Positions 15,376 through 24,667 of a DNA stretch of 64,000 nucleotides are shown here, one piece after another (the first letter of the stretch is position 1; each line of letters opens with the position of its first letter). The DNA comes from Pseudoruminococcus massiliensis (lineage in GTDB: Bacteria; Bacillota; Clostridia; Oscillospirales; Acutalibacteraceae). Location: assembly GCF_900291955.1 (NCBI RefSeq), contig NZ_OLMR01000001.1:1-64000 (forward strand). Reading direction: 5' to 3'. The notes under the pieces are model-generated. The model did no database searches. It saw only the letters and a list, made by a program, of their open reading frames with translations, and was not told the DNA's origin. The position numbers and the translations under genes are program-made.

Positions 15376-17313
15376 TTATTCAGCTATATCAGGATTGCTA
15401 TATCCACAGTGGCAAACTGAAACAAAATTATTGTTAAGCTTTCCGCACTGTGGGCATTTCCAAGCATTTGACTTAGGAATAAAGGATTTATCATCTTCCT
15501 TGATTTCCCCGAAATCAAAATCAAATGGCTTTGCTTCGCCACAGCCACAAGTACCAACATAATTATGGTTATATTTTCCACATCTTGGGCATTTCCAAAA
15601 CTTAGTCATATCAAATTCTTGCTTTTTTTCCTTTTCTTTCTCTTTCTTCTTGCGTCCGAAGAATGACTTCTTTTCTGGTTTTGCTGGAGGTGGTGTTGGT
15701 GCCTTAACTGGTGCTGGAGGTGGTGTTGGTGCCTTAACTGGTGCTGAAGGTGGCGTTGGCGCCTTAACTGGTGCCGGAGGTGGCGTTAGTTCTGAATTTT
15801 TAGATGCTCTTGAAGCAGGTTTACCAAAGCCTAACTTATGTTCGCCAAACTTCAAACCACTAGCCTCTTCCTTATTCATAGAAGAAACTTCCATAGGTAT
15901 AGGTTTTGGCATATCTGTACCAATTTCTTTTTGAGGAGTTGATGCAATATCTGAAGCTTTCATTGGAGCAAATGGAGGAAGACTATTTGAATCATCAGAA
16001 CTTAAACCGCCTGTAATTGGATTTACTGTAAATCCATCTGGTTTAATATATCCACATTTGCAATCAGTTATGAAATTAGCGTGTAAAGCACCACATTCAG
16101 GACATCTCCAAGCATTTGAAGGTATTTCTTCTTGTACTTGATTTTGTTCAGTATTATCATCTGAAATAAAATCATTTAACGGCTTAGATGTACCGCAACC
16201 ACAAGTACCAACATAGTTAGCATTTAAACGGCCACATGATGGGCAACGCCATTTATTGCTCATATCGACTTCTTGCGGAGTTTCTTCTTCGTTTTTATTT
16301 TCAAAAAGGCGTGATTTTCCATGTTTTACAGGTATAGGAGGAATATCAGATTCGTTTACTTTAGACTTTGGTGCAACAGGCGTAGGTGCAGTTTCAACTG
16401 GCTTTTCGACCTTGATTGGCTTCTCAACTTCGACTGGCTTCTCAACCTCGACTGGCTTTTCGACCTCGACTGGCTTCTCAACCTTGACTGGCTTTTCAAC
16501 CTCGACCGGCTTCTCAACCTCGACTGGCTTTTCAGGCTCACTTGCAACTTCAAAACCATATGGGTCTTCTTCATCAACAATAGCTTCTAATACATCATAA
16601 TCTTCCTGAGCCTCTTTAATAGACTTCTGTATAAAATCAGGAATAATATTATAATCTGGTTCGGGTTCTTCTGTTGGAACAAAATCAATTGGAGCATTTA
16701 TACCAGGAATAACTGGTCTTACAAGGCTTTGATATTCGTCCGAAGCGGTTTGAATATCAGAAACATCTATCTGTAATTTCTTATCAGCAGCTTTTGATTT
16801 TTCTGATGTTTTGCTCTGCTCTGCCTTTTCAGCAAAAGCTTCTGCTGGCTTTGCATCTTCAATTTTTTCAGCAGGAGATTTTACTTTTTCAATAGGTGGC
16901 TCACCAATCTTAGGTTTTTCGATATTTGTAACAAGTACTATTGGTTCAGGTGAACTTATTTTAGACTCTTTCTTTTCATCGAAATCAAGTATATCTGGTG
17001 ATATATCAAGGAAATCAGGGTCCTCAGGTACGAAATCGAAAGCCACTCTTTTTTCTGCAATAGTTGAAATAAATTTTTTGCATTTAACATGGTCTGGGTG
17101 ATTCTGATAGAATTTCAAAGCTCCTGGAGATTTCAGAACAGCACATAGAACAACATCATATTCAGAAGTAAAATCTAAATTATAGCCAAGCTCAACAGAC
17201 TCAAGACCTTTAATTCTCCCATCCAAAGAATAGAGCATTTTGACCATTTGTTCCATATTCTTTTCTTTATCTTCATTGTCTTTGATTTTCCAAAAAACAA
17301 TATGCTTTAACAT
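15376..17313 (-). CDS. Dabb-domain protein with low-complexity linker and four zinc ribbons
   Basis: 645 residues. Residues 1-~97 (MLKHIVFWKIKD, ..., NHPDHVKCKKFI) form a stress-response alpha/beta-barrel (Dabb) domain. A long acidic linker follows, with about nine EKPVEV-type hexads (about 255-305). Zinc ribbon 1 (WRCPSCGRLNANYVGTCGCG) lies near 355 and ribbon 2 near 400. Then comes an Ala/Pro linker with four APVKAPTPP-type units (510-555) and ribbons 3 and 4 near 570 and 620. Each ribbon reads W-x-C-P-x-C-G-x(5)-N-[FY]-[VI]-x(2)-C-x-C-G. No signal peptide or membrane span. Single gene. The combination is unfamiliar; function unknown. Confidence 0.8.
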   Translation of the reverse strand: MLKHIVFWKIKDNEDKEKNMEQMVKMLYSLDGRIKGLESVELGYNLDFTSEYDVVLCAVLKSPGALKFYQNHPDHVKCKKFISTIAEKRVAFDFVPEDPDFLDISPDILDFDEKKESKISSPEPIVLVTNIEKPKIGEPPIEKVKSPAEKIEDAKPAEAFAEKAEQSKTSEKSKAADKKLQIDVSDIQTASDEYQSLVRPVIPGINAPIDFVPTEEPEPDYNIIPDFIQKSIKEAQEDYDVLEAIVDEEDPYGFEVASEPEKPVEVEKPVEVEKPVKVEKPVEVEKPVEVEKPVEVEKPIKVEKPVETAPTPVAPKSKVNESDIPPIPVKHGKSRLFENKNEEETPQEVDMSNKWRCPSCGRLNANYVGTCGCGTSKPLNDFISDDNTEQNQVQEEIPSNAWRCPECGALHANFITDCKCGYIKPDGFTVNPITGGLSSDDSNSLPPFAPMKASDIASTPQKEIGTDMPKPIPMEVSSMNKEEASGLKFGEHKLGFGKPASRASKNSELTPPPAPVKAPTPPSAPVKAPTPPPAPVKAPTPPPAKPEKKSFFGRKKKEKEKEKKQEFDMTKFWKCPRCGKYNHNYVGTCGCGEAKPFDFDFGEIKEDDKSFIPKSNAWKCPQCGKLNNNFVSVCHCGYSNPDIAE

Positions 17314-17476
17314 ATTGGTATCCTCCTAACAATAAAGTTTTTAAAACGATTTAAGCATCATAAATTTTACCATATTTTATCAATAATTTCAAGCACTTTT
17401 GAATAATTTTAATATATTTTAGAATATTTTTTAATTTTAACTACAAAACTAATTTATTATTAAATTATTTATTCTC

Positions 17477-18259
17477 TCAAAGAAGTTTAGAAAGCTTTTC
17501 TGCACTCCTCATAAGTTCTGAAACATCATCAAAGTTATTTTTATAAATTTCAATAATCACATCTCCGTCATAGCTTATTTTTCTGCATTCTGAAAAAAAC
17601 TCCTTATAATTAAAATCCCCATAAAATGGGAGCAGGCAATCTTTTCCGTTAGTATGGTCATTGATATGAATATGTTTCAAGCTATTTCCCATTGAATCTA
17701 AAATTTCAAAAGGACTATATCCAGAACGCACTGCCTGTTTTAAATCAAGCGTAAATTTTGCACTATCTGGAATAATCTTTCTCATAGTTTTTATAAAATC
17801 CGGTGATGATGCACGAAACTTATTTACATTTTCGTGCAAAGTTTCTACCCCGAATTTTCTTCCCCTTTTCGCAATAATATCAAAGCGTTTGCAATATTCT
17901 TCATCAGAAAGATTATATCTATCTGGAAAAACTCCACCATGAAGTATGAGCTTTTTTGCCCCTAAAATCTGAGCTCCCCTATAAAATTTCTCGTAAAAAT
18001 CTACAGTATCATAAAATCTTCGTCCATAGTTTGAGAAAAATAGAAATGGCTCCATTCCCGATAAAAATGGGTGTATAGACACAACCTCACAATTATTTTT
18101 CAGAATATATTCGTTAAGCTTTTCAAGATATTCAGGCTCAAGCTCAGAAAATGAGTTGAAGAAAATTTCTATTATGCGAAATCCGTTTTCTATAAGTGTA
18201 GCTACGGCTTTTTCTGTTTCCATAGGATATAAACAAGCTGTTGATGCACCAATTCTCAC
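17477..18259 (-). CDS. sugar phosphate isomerase/epimerase-like TIM-barrel protein
   Basis: 260 residues of the AP-endonuclease-2 / xylose-isomerase-like barrel (PF01261 type). Metal-ligand candidates along the barrel: VSIHPF (His), LILHGG (His), ETLHENV (Glu, His), TLDLKQ (Asp), HIHINDHTNGKD (His, Asp, His) and DVIIEIYK (Glu). Substrate not predictable. Cytosolic, single gene, with a 160-base AT-rich gap on each side. Confidence 0.82.
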   Translation of the reverse strand: MRIGASTACLYPMETEKAVATLIENGFRIIEIFFNSFSELEPEYLEKLNEYILKNNCEVVSIHPFLSGMEPFLFFSNYGRRFYDTVDFYEKFYRGAQILGAKKLILHGGVFPDRYNLSDEEYCKRFDIIAKRGRKFGVETLHENVNKFRASSPDFIKTMRKIIPDSAKFTLDLKQAVRSGYSPFEILDSMGNSLKHIHINDHTNGKDCLLPFYGDFNYKEFFSECRKISYDGDVIIEIYKNNFDDVSELMRSAEKLSKLL

Positions 18260-18349
18260 AAGTTTTCCTCCGATTTATAAACTTTATTATTATTTTATGA
18301 TATATTCAGATTTAATTCAAGTCTTTTTGATATAACTCAATAAAATCTA

Positions 18350-18375
18350 AAGCTTCGCTCAAGCCTTTTCAAAGC
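18350..18375. repeat. fragment of the modular palindromic repeat family
   Basis: AAGCTTCGCTCAAGCCTTTT matches, in inverse orientation, the unit with AAGCTT and a GAGCGAAAC end seen at 25.5, 44.2, 46.8-47.2, 51.9 and 61.7 kb. It lies between the epimerase-like gene and a terminator. Confidence 0.6.
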
Positions 18376-18389
18376 ACAGAAGGGTAGAA

Positions 18390-18420
18390 AAAATCCCCCT
18401 GCTTTTCAGCAAGAGGATTT
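18390..18420 (-). terminator. terminator of the tandem lipoprotein unit
   Basis: Minus strand AATCCTCTTGCT-GAAA-AGCAGGGGGATT then TTTTTT, 10 bases after the stop. Confidence 0.8.
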
Positions 18421-18430
18421 ATTTAATTTA

Positions 18431-19378
18431 TTAAGATTTTGAACTTGTTGAAGCCTTGCTTGATTCTGCACTTGAAGAACCATCTACTGCATAAGAATAT
18501 TCTTCTGCCTGAATAAGCTTGTAATCTGATGGATAATCAAATTCTCCATCAGGAATTTCGTGTGTCATAGAAACAATTCTAAGGGCATAGTAATCATTAC
18601 CATTAATGATTTTCATTCCCTTAAATTCCTTGTTATCGAAATAATATTTTACATGCTGTTCTTCGACTTTTGAAGATTCTGATGAAGCGGAAGACGATTC
18701 ATTTACTATGATTTTATACTCTTCATAGTCCATTTCCTTGTCACCAAATTTTTCTTTTCCGCTCTTGAGCATTTCTATATTAGTAATATAGAAAAGCTTT
18801 GCAAGATATTCTGTATAGTTCTCTGCATAGCCTTTCTCAAACTTAGACCAAGTTATAGTCTTTTTTGTATCATCAATAACATATCCCTTGTCATCTTTAA
18901 CAATAGACTTACTAAGGTTATCCTTAGAATCACCTGTTGCCGCAGAAATATTATTTCCGTCACGAGTTATTATAACAACCTTTGATGAATTTGATGCTGT
19001 AGCAAACATATCAATTTCAAGGCGATACTTATCTTCATCAAGCTCTACAAAGAAATTATGTAAGCCATCTTTGAGCAAAGCTCCTGCATTTTTTGCCATA
19101 GCTGCATTTGAAAGCTTATTTGTATCAGAAATTTCTGAAGAAGATGTTGTTTCAGATGAATTACTGCCTGAAGATGTACTCTCTGAAGAACCACTATTAG
19201 TTTCAGAAGAAGTCTTATTTTCTGAACTTGAAGAACTCCTGCTTTCACTATCTGATGCAGAGCTTGATATTCCACCTTCTGCTTTAGAAGCGTTTGTTTC
19301 TGTACCAGAATCATTATTACAAGCAGCAAAAGAAGTTAGTATGAGTGCTGATAATATAATTGCAAAAAATCTTTTCAT
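18431..19378 (-). CDS. Ser-rich lipoprotein, paralogue 2
   Basis: 315 residues. Signal sequence with lipobox TSFAAC (Cys20), then about 60 residues of mostly Ser/Glu/Thr (a wall-spanning linker), a folded domain (about 90-290) with DKKTITWSKFEKGYAENYTE and KYYFDNKEFKGMKIINGNDY, and a Ser-rich end. Homologous along its whole length to the gene 20 bases upstream (19398-20309), with the same order of lipobox, linker, domain and tail, so a tandem duplication. Exported and membrane-anchored. The domain fits the broad LppX/LolA-like type of small lipoproteins, but I do not assign it. Confidence 0.78.
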   Translation of the reverse strand: MKRFFAIILSALILTSFAACNNDSGTETNASKAEGGISSSASDSESRSSSSSENKTSSETNSGSSESTSSGSNSSETTSSSEISDTNKLSNAAMAKNAGALLKDGLHNFFVELDEDKYRLEIDMFATASNSSKVVIITRDGNNISAATGDSKDNLSKSIVKDDKGYVIDDTKKTITWSKFEKGYAENYTEYLAKLFYITNIEMLKSGKEKFGDKEMDYEEYKIIVNESSSASSESSKVEEQHVKYYFDNKEFKGMKIINGNDYYALRIVSMTHEIPDGEFDYPSDYKLIQAEEYSYAVDGSSSAESSKASTSSKS

Positions 19379-19397
19379 TTTATTACTCCTACTTTCT

Positions 19398-20309
19398 TTA
19401 GTTTAATGAAGTTGAAGACGCTGTTGAAGAAGCAGCTGAATCCTCAGAAAGCTCACTTCTTTCTGTAAGTGTATAATCTGATGGATATTCAAAATCGGCA
19501 TCACTTACATTTTGACTAAGCTCAATAATCATTGTTGTATAGTAATAATTGTTCTGCGTATGTTTTAAGCCTGCTAACTTTCCATTGCTATCAAAATAAT
19601 ATTTTGCTCTTTCAACCTTTTTTTCTCCTGATGATTCAGCAGAAGATTCACTTGCAGATGAGTTACTTTCAGGCTCTTTATATTCTTCATAGTCATACTC
19701 TGTGCCATTTATTGTTTCCTTGCCACTTCCGCAAAGTTCAAGTGAGCTAATATAGAAAATATTTGCAGTATAAACTGTAAAATTATCAACAAGATTATCT
19801 TCTACATTTGCCCATGTTACTGTCTTTTTACTATCATCAACTTCATAGACCTTATTATCTTTAACAATTTGGAGATTTGTATCATAGTCTTCTGCGTCCA
19901 TAAATGAAGATATCTTATTGCCACTTCTCTTAACAGTATTTGTACCCTTAACGACCTTGCCATTTGTAGATTCTGTAAGATATTCAACAGCATACTTTAT
20001 AAGATATTTTTCTGAATCCATAGTATTCATAAATTCCTGCAGAGCTGGCTTTAGGAGTGGTCCACAACCGCTTGGAATTTTCAAATCTGAAATTGAATAC
20101 TTAGTAGATTGGCTTGTTTCTGATGATGTAGTACTCGATTCTGAATTTGATGTAGTCTTTGATTCTGTTTCTGATACAACACTACTTTCTGCGGAAGATG
20201 ATGTATTAGTGGATTCAGCAGAAGATTCTCCATCAGAGCCACTATTACAAGCTGTAAACGACATAGCAATCATTGCTGCCATAATTAGTGCAAGTGATTT
20301 TTTTATCAA
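19398..20309 (-). CDS. Ser-rich lipoprotein, paralogue 1
   Basis: 303 residues from TTG 20309 (GAGGT 8 bases upstream). Lipobox MSFTAC (Cys21), Ser/Thr-rich linker, then a domain with KKTVTWANVEDNLVDNFTVY and KYYFDSNGKLAGLKHTQNNY matching the paralogue, and a Ser/Ala-rich end. First gene of the two-gene unit. A pair of diverged copies kept side by side suggests related but different ligands. Confidence 0.78.
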   Translation of the reverse strand: MIKKSLALIMAAMIAMSFTACNSGSDGESSAESTNTSSSAESSVVSETESKTTSNSESSTTSSETSQSTKYSISDLKIPSGCGPLLKPALQEFMNTMDSEKYLIKYAVEYLTESTNGKVVKGTNTVKRSGNKISSFMDAEDYDTNLQIVKDNKVYEVDDSKKTVTWANVEDNLVDNFTVYTANIFYISSLELCGSGKETINGTEYDYEEYKEPESNSSASESSAESSGEKKVERAKYYFDSNGKLAGLKHTQNNYYYTTMIIELSQNVSDADFEYPSDYTLTERSELSEDSAASSTASSTSLN

Positions 20310-20461
20310 GTAAATAACCTCATTTCATTTATTGCATATTTCAACAAAAATTTTAGAAATCTATATTTTTATAATATCATTCATAAATTTGTGTGTCAAT
20401 ACACAAAAAAGAACAATTCGTAAATTATGAGTAATTAAAGTACCATTAATGAAAATAAAAA

Positions 20462-20486
20462 GAGCCTTGGCAAAAACCAAAGCCCA
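20462..20486 (-). terminator. terminator of spoIIGA-sigE
   Basis: Minus strand GGCTTTGG-TTTTTG-CCAAGGCT then CTTTTTATTTT, close behind the sigE stop. Confidence 0.75.
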
Positions 20487-20491
20487 TATTG

Positions 20492-21217
20492 TTATATAAA
20501 ATTTGACATTTCTAAATCTTTTTTCAACCTTGAAATTATCTTTTTTTCAAGCCTTGATATATAGGACTGAGAAATTTTCAGCTTATCTGCAACTTGTTTT
20601 TGAGTATGCTCGCACTCACCATTTAAACCAAAACGAAGCTCCATAATTTCTCGTTCTCTGCCAGAAAGCCTGCTTACTGCTTTAAGCAATAGCTTATGTT
20701 CAGATTCACGCTCAATATTACAGTTTACGCTATCATCATCACAACTCAATATATCTGAAATAAGAAGCTCGTTGCCGTCCCAATCAACATTAAGTGGTTC
20801 ATCTATGGAAATTTCGTTTTTTTGCTGTGAGCTTTTTCTTAGAAACATAAGAATTTCGTTTTCAATACAACGAGAAGCATAGGTTGCAAGCTTAATATTT
20901 TTTTCGGGATTAAAGGTTCTCACTGCCTTTATAAGACCTATCGTTCCGATAGAAATTAAATCCTCTACGCTTGCTGATTTTGATTCAAACTTTTTTGCAA
21001 TATAAACTACAAGCCTTAAATTATGTGTAATCAAAGTTTCTCTTGCCGATTCGTCGCCCTCGGCTAATTTTTTCATCACAAGCTCTTCCTCATTCTTTTT
21101 AAGAGGTGCAGGAAGTGTTTCTGAACCGTTTATGTAATGAACCTCACCAAATTTTAAAAGTCTATGCTTTAGCAACTTAAATCTGATTATACATATAATT
21201 TTTTGAAAAATGTTCAT
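20492..21217 (-). CDS. sigE: RNA polymerase sporulation sigma factor SigE (pro-form)
   Basis: 241 residues, sigma-70 type. An amphipathic N-terminal extension (about 1-28, [20 protein letters not shown]) corresponds to the pro-sequence. Region 2 runs from [20 protein letters not shown] to [20 protein letters not shown]. Region 4 ends with [20 protein letters not shown]. In Bacilli and Clostridia SigE is the first mother-cell sigma factor and is activated by cleavage of its pro-sequence by SpoIIGA, encoded 14 bases upstream here. Order, size and context all agree. Confidence 0.95.
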   Translation of the reverse strand: MNIFQKIICIIRFKLLKHRLLKFGEVHYINGSETLPAPLKKNEEELVMKKLAEGDESARETLITHNLRLVVYIAKKFESKSASVEDLISIGTIGLIKAVRTFNPEKNIKLATYASRCIENEILMFLRKSSQQKNEISIDEPLNVDWDGNELLISDILSCDDDSVNCNIERESEHKLLLKAVSRLSGREREIMELRFGLNGECEHTQKQVADKLKISQSYISRLEKKIISRLKKDLEMSNFI

Positions 21218-21231
21218 ACCGTTTTCCTCCG

Positions 21232-22095
21232 CTAATTTAATATAATTTCTGATGGAATTATTGCAGAAAAACTCTCTGATAACCTTCTGCTTGTTACAGC
21301 TATATATGCCTCTGACTCTATATTTTTTCCGTTTAAAATAACCTTTATAGAATCAGGCTTAAACGCTGGTAATAAACCCTCTCCACCTACGCTATTATAT
21401 GGAACAAGTCTTATACCACTTACATAATCACAAGAAGTATCACTAACAGAAACAGTCTTTGCAAGATAATCAGAAATCTCACTTGGCAAAACTACTTCAA
21501 GCTTTTCTCTTTCTGCGACTATAACAGGTAAATTTGAGAATGGTTCTTTCAGCATATTCCCTGTGTCTGTCTTAGCGATAAGCTTAACACTTTTTTCATT
21601 ATTCTCAACCACAAGCCAACAAATTTCCTGACTTGCTAAAGAACGACCACTCACTCTGCAAATAATACGAATAATTATGTAACAGGCTAAAATTATCCCT
21701 ACAAGCATAATCGGTGAAATATCTATATAAACAGCACCATTCCTTATAGCGACAGGTGGCGAAAACAGCATAAAAAAAGCAATACAAGCTCCGCAGAAAC
21801 AAAAAGTTATAAGAAAATATGCTGATACTGATTTCAAAAAGGATTTTCTGCTTGTCGGAAAAAATGTTGCAAAAACCACCGCAAAAGCCGTCACAAGACG
21901 AATTATAAGACTTAAAAATTCATTCATCGGCGGTAGAAATATTACAAAGGACGAAGTCGCTCCAACCAAGCCTCCTAAAACCATTCTTCGGTATCTTGCC
22001 TTTAGCGAAAGAAATTTTCTTACCGACAACAACAGCATAAAGTCGATAATGAAATTTACGCAAAACAGTATGTCTATGTATATAACCCTATGCAA
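21232..22095 (-). CDS. spoIIGA: sigma-E processing peptidase SpoIIGA
   Basis: 287 residues. Five hydrophobic helices in residues 1-~160 ([19 protein letters not shown] onward), then a cytosolic aspartic-protease-like half with [20 protein letters not shown] around 180, the D-T-G-N motif of the family. It cleaves pro-SigE at the septum of the mother cell. Start: TTG 22095, with GGGGGTGA 6 bases before it. That ribosome site lies in the 3' arm of a 12-bp hairpin (22103-22136). Confidence 0.92.
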   Translation of the reverse strand: MHRVIYIDILFCVNFIIDFMLLLSVRKFLSLKARYRRMVLGGLVGATSSFVIFLPPMNEFLSLIIRLVTAFAVVFATFFPTSRKSFLKSVSAYFLITFCFCGACIAFFMLFSPPVAIRNGAVYIDISPIMLVGIILACYIIIRIICRVSGRSLASQEICWLVVENNEKSVKLIAKTDTGNMLKEPFSNLPVIVAEREKLEVVLPSEISDYLAKTVSVSDTSCDYVSGIRLVPYNSVGGEGLLPAFKPDSIKVILNGKNIESEAYIAVTSRRLSESFSAIIPSEIILN

Positions 22096-22102
22096 AAAAT
22101 CA

Positions 22103-22136
22103 CCCCCGACTGTGTTTATTATCTCACAGTCGGGGG
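22103..22136 (-). terminator. hairpin that overlaps the spoIIGA ribosome site
   Basis: Perfect 12-bp stem (CCCCCGACTGTG with its complement) and a 10-base AT loop, followed on the minus strand by TGATTTTTTG. It sits after purD and could end the purine operon. Its 3' arm also contains the Shine-Dalgarno sequence of spoIIGA. See the similar case at 32430-32462. Confidence 0.7.
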
Positions 22137-22169
22137 CTGAATTTATGTCATATTTTAGAACCCAAACAA

Positions 22170-23438
22170 TTACTTTCTTGTTCTGCCTATATCTTTTCTG
22201 TAATGAGCACCGTCAAAGCTGATTTTCTCAACAGCCGCATAAGCGTTATCAAGGGCTTTCTCAAGAGTTTCTCCCTTTGCAGTAACACCGATTACTCTAC
22301 CGCCGTTTGTATAGAACTTTCCGTTCTCAAACTTAGTTCCTGCGTGGAAAACAACTGCACCGTCAACCTGACCGTTTTCATCAAAGCCGTCCATCTCGAT
22401 ACCCTTCTTATATGCCTCAGGATAGCCACCACTTGCCATAACTATGCAAGCAGCATTATCCTTTGACCATTTGATGTCTACTTGGTCAAGCTTTTCATCA
22501 ATAACAGCATTGACAATATCGACCAAATCGCTATCAAGAAGTGTAAGGACAACCTGTGCCTCAGGGTCACCGAAACGAGAATTGTATTCGATAACCTTAG
22601 GACCATCTGGTGTGAGCATAAGTCCAAAGTAAAGACAACCCTTGAAAGGTCTGCCCTCTTTGTTCATAGCCTCAACAGTTGGCATAAAGATTGTCTTCAT
22701 ACAAACTTCTGCCATATCATCTGTATAATAAGGGTTAGGGCTGATTGTTCCCATACCGCCTGTGTTAAGTCCCTTGTCACCGTCTAATGCACGCTTATGG
22801 TCCATAGAGGAAATCATAGGCTTGAGTGTCTTGCCGTCAGTAAATGCAAGAACAGAAACCTCAGGGCCTGTAAGAAACTCCTCGATAACAACATTGTTGC
22901 CAGATTCGCCAAATTTCTTATCTTCCATAATTTCCTTAACTGCGTCTTTAGCTTCTTCAAGACTCTGTGCAATAATAACGCCCTTACCAAGAGCAAGTCC
23001 GTCAGCCTTTATAACTGTTGGGAACTTATTCTGTTCCTCGATGTATGCAATAGCCTTTTCAGGGTCAGAGAAAACCTCATAACCAGCAGTTGGAATGTTA
23101 TATTTTTTCATAAGGTTCTTAGAGAAAACCTTACTGCTCTCGATTTCAGCAGCCTTTGCAACAGGACCGAAAGCTCTGATTCCCGCATCATTAAGAGCGT
23201 CAACAACACCTGCAGCAAGTGGGTCATCAGGTGCAACAAAAACAAGGTCTATATTCTTTTCCTTAGCGAAAGCAATTATATTCTCTTTATCCATAACGCT
23301 GATATTAACACACTCAGCGTCCTTCGAAATACCGCCATTACCTGGGGCACAATAAATTTTTCCTGCTTTAGGACTTTCCTTTAATTTCTTGATAAGTGCG
23401 TGTTCTCTGCCACCGCTTCCAAGCATAAGTATATCCAT
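22170..23438 (-). CDS. purD: phosphoribosylamine-glycine ligase
   Basis: 422 residues, ATP-grasp fold. Opening MDILMLGSGGREHALIKKLK, nucleotide loop IKADGLALGKGVIIA, GSSMDHKRALDGDKGLNTGG-type segment (here MISSMDHKRALDGDKG), and metal/ATP residues FGDPEAQVVL. It joins glycine to phosphoribosylamine, step 2 of purine synthesis. Last gene of the purine operon, 36 bases after purH. Confidence 0.97.
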   Translation of the reverse strand: MDILMLGSGGREHALIKKLKESPKAGKIYCAPGNGGISKDAECVNISVMDKENIIAFAKEKNIDLVFVAPDDPLAAGVVDALNDAGIRAFGPVAKAAEIESSKVFSKNLMKKYNIPTAGYEVFSDPEKAIAYIEEQNKFPTVIKADGLALGKGVIIAQSLEEAKDAVKEIMEDKKFGESGNNVVIEEFLTGPEVSVLAFTDGKTLKPMISSMDHKRALDGDKGLNTGGMGTISPNPYYTDDMAEVCMKTIFMPTVEAMNKEGRPFKGCLYFGLMLTPDGPKVIEYNSRFGDPEAQVVLTLLDSDLVDIVNAVIDEKLDQVDIKWSKDNAACIVMASGGYPEAYKKGIEMDGFDENGQVDGAVVFHAGTKFENGKFYTNGGRVIGVTAKGETLEKALDNAYAAVEKISFDGAHYRKDIGRTRK

Positions 23439-23474
23439 TTTATATACCTCTTTTCTATGAAGTTAAGGTTTTTA

Positions 23475-24650
23475 TTAGTGATGGAAAAGTCTGATTCCTG
23501 TAAATGCCATTGCGATATTGTACTTATTACAAACCTCAATAACATTATCATCACGAATAGAACCACCTGGCTGTGCAATAAATTCTACACCACTCCTGTG
23601 AGCTCTTTCAATATTGTCACCGAATGGGAAGAATGCGTCTGAACCAAGAGATACTCCACTGAATGTTTTGAGCCATTCCTTTTTCTCCTCACGAGTAAGT
23701 GGTTCTGGCTTTTCTGTGAAGAACTGTTCCCAGATACCGTCCGCAAGAACATCTTCGTAATCATCAGAAATATAAACATCAATAGTGTTGTCACGGTCAG
23801 GACGGCGAATATCCTCCTTGAATGGAAGTGCCATAACCTTTGGATTCTGGCGGAGATACCATATATCAGCCTTGTTTCCTGCAAGTCTTGTGCAATGGAT
23901 TCTTGACTGCTGACCTGCACCAACACCGATAGCCTGTCCGTCCTTTGCATAACAAACAGAATTGGACTGTGTATACTTAAGTGTAATCAAAGCAATAATC
24001 AAATCACGCTTTGCCTCATCAGTGAAAGTCTTGTTGTCTGTTGGGAAGTTCTTGAGCAACTCCTCGTCAATCTTGAGGCTGTTTCTGCCTTGCTCAAAAG
24101 TAATACCATAAACCTGCTTATGTTCAATAGCTGCTGGAACATAGTTAGGGTCAATCTTAACTATGTTATATGTTCCTCTTCTCTTGCTCTTAAGGATTTC
24201 AAGTGCTTCATCTGTATATCCAGGGGCGATGATACCGTCAGAAACTTCACGCTTGAGAATTAAAGCTGTTTCCTTGTCGCAGACATCAGAAAGAGCCGCC
24301 CAGTCACCGTATGAGGACATTCTGTCCGCACCACGAGCCTTTGCATATGCACTTGCAATAGGAGAAAGCTCTAAATCGTCAACAAAATAAATCTTCTTGA
24401 GAGTATCAGAAAGTTCTGTTGCAACGGCTGCACCAGCTGGGCTTACATGCTTAAAAGACGCTGCTGCTGGAAGTCCTGTTGCTGCTTTAAGCTCTGAAAC
24501 CAACTGCCAGCTATTGAAAGCATCAAGGAAATTGATATAACCAGGCTTACCATTGAGAACCTCGATAGGTAAATCTGCTCCATTTTCCATAAAGATTCTT
24601 GATGGCTTCTGATTAGGGTTACAACCATATTTGAGTTCTAATTCGTTCAT
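23475..24650 (-). CDS. purH: AICAR formyltransferase (PurH transformylase domain alone)
   Basis: 391 residues from ATG 24650; the ATG three codons earlier touches the AAAGGA site and is too close. It has only the transformylase part of PurH: KYGCNPNQKPSRIF at the start, SFKHVSPAGAAVATEL with the Lys-His pair, SNSVCYAKDGQAIGVGAGQQ and PGGSIRDDNVIEVCNK at the end. It transfers a formyl group to AICAR. The usual N-terminal IMP cyclohydrolase (MGS-like) half is missing, and the PurO-type enzyme directly upstream supplies that step. Confidence 0.94.
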   Translation of the reverse strand: MNELELKYGCNPNQKPSRIFMENGADLPIEVLNGKPGYINFLDAFNSWQLVSELKAATGLPAAASFKHVSPAGAAVATELSDTLKKIYFVDDLELSPIASAYAKARGADRMSSYGDWAALSDVCDKETALILKREVSDGIIAPGYTDEALEILKSKRRGTYNIVKIDPNYVPAAIEHKQVYGITFEQGRNSLKIDEELLKNFPTDNKTFTDEAKRDLIIALITLKYTQSNSVCYAKDGQAIGVGAGQQSRIHCTRLAGNKADIWYLRQNPKVMALPFKEDIRRPDRDNTIDVYISDDYEDVLADGIWEQFFTEKPEPLTREEKKEWLKTFSGVSLGSDAFFPFGDNIERAHRSGVEFIAQPGGSIRDDNVIEVCNKYNIAMAFTGIRLFHH

Positions 24651-24667
24651 TCTGTTCATTCCTTTTA

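Noticed and set aside
16400-16550. Regular short repeats suggesting a CRISPR array
   Set aside because: The 18-bp units are contiguous, in frame and without unique spacers; they encode a protein repeat.
16256-16600. Plus-strand frames rich in Gly/Ser/Thr or Leu/Asp opposite the Dabb/zinc-ribbon gene
   Set aside because: They are the antisense of the EKPVEV repeats; the minus-strand frame has recognisable domains and a ribosome site, the plus-strand ones do not.
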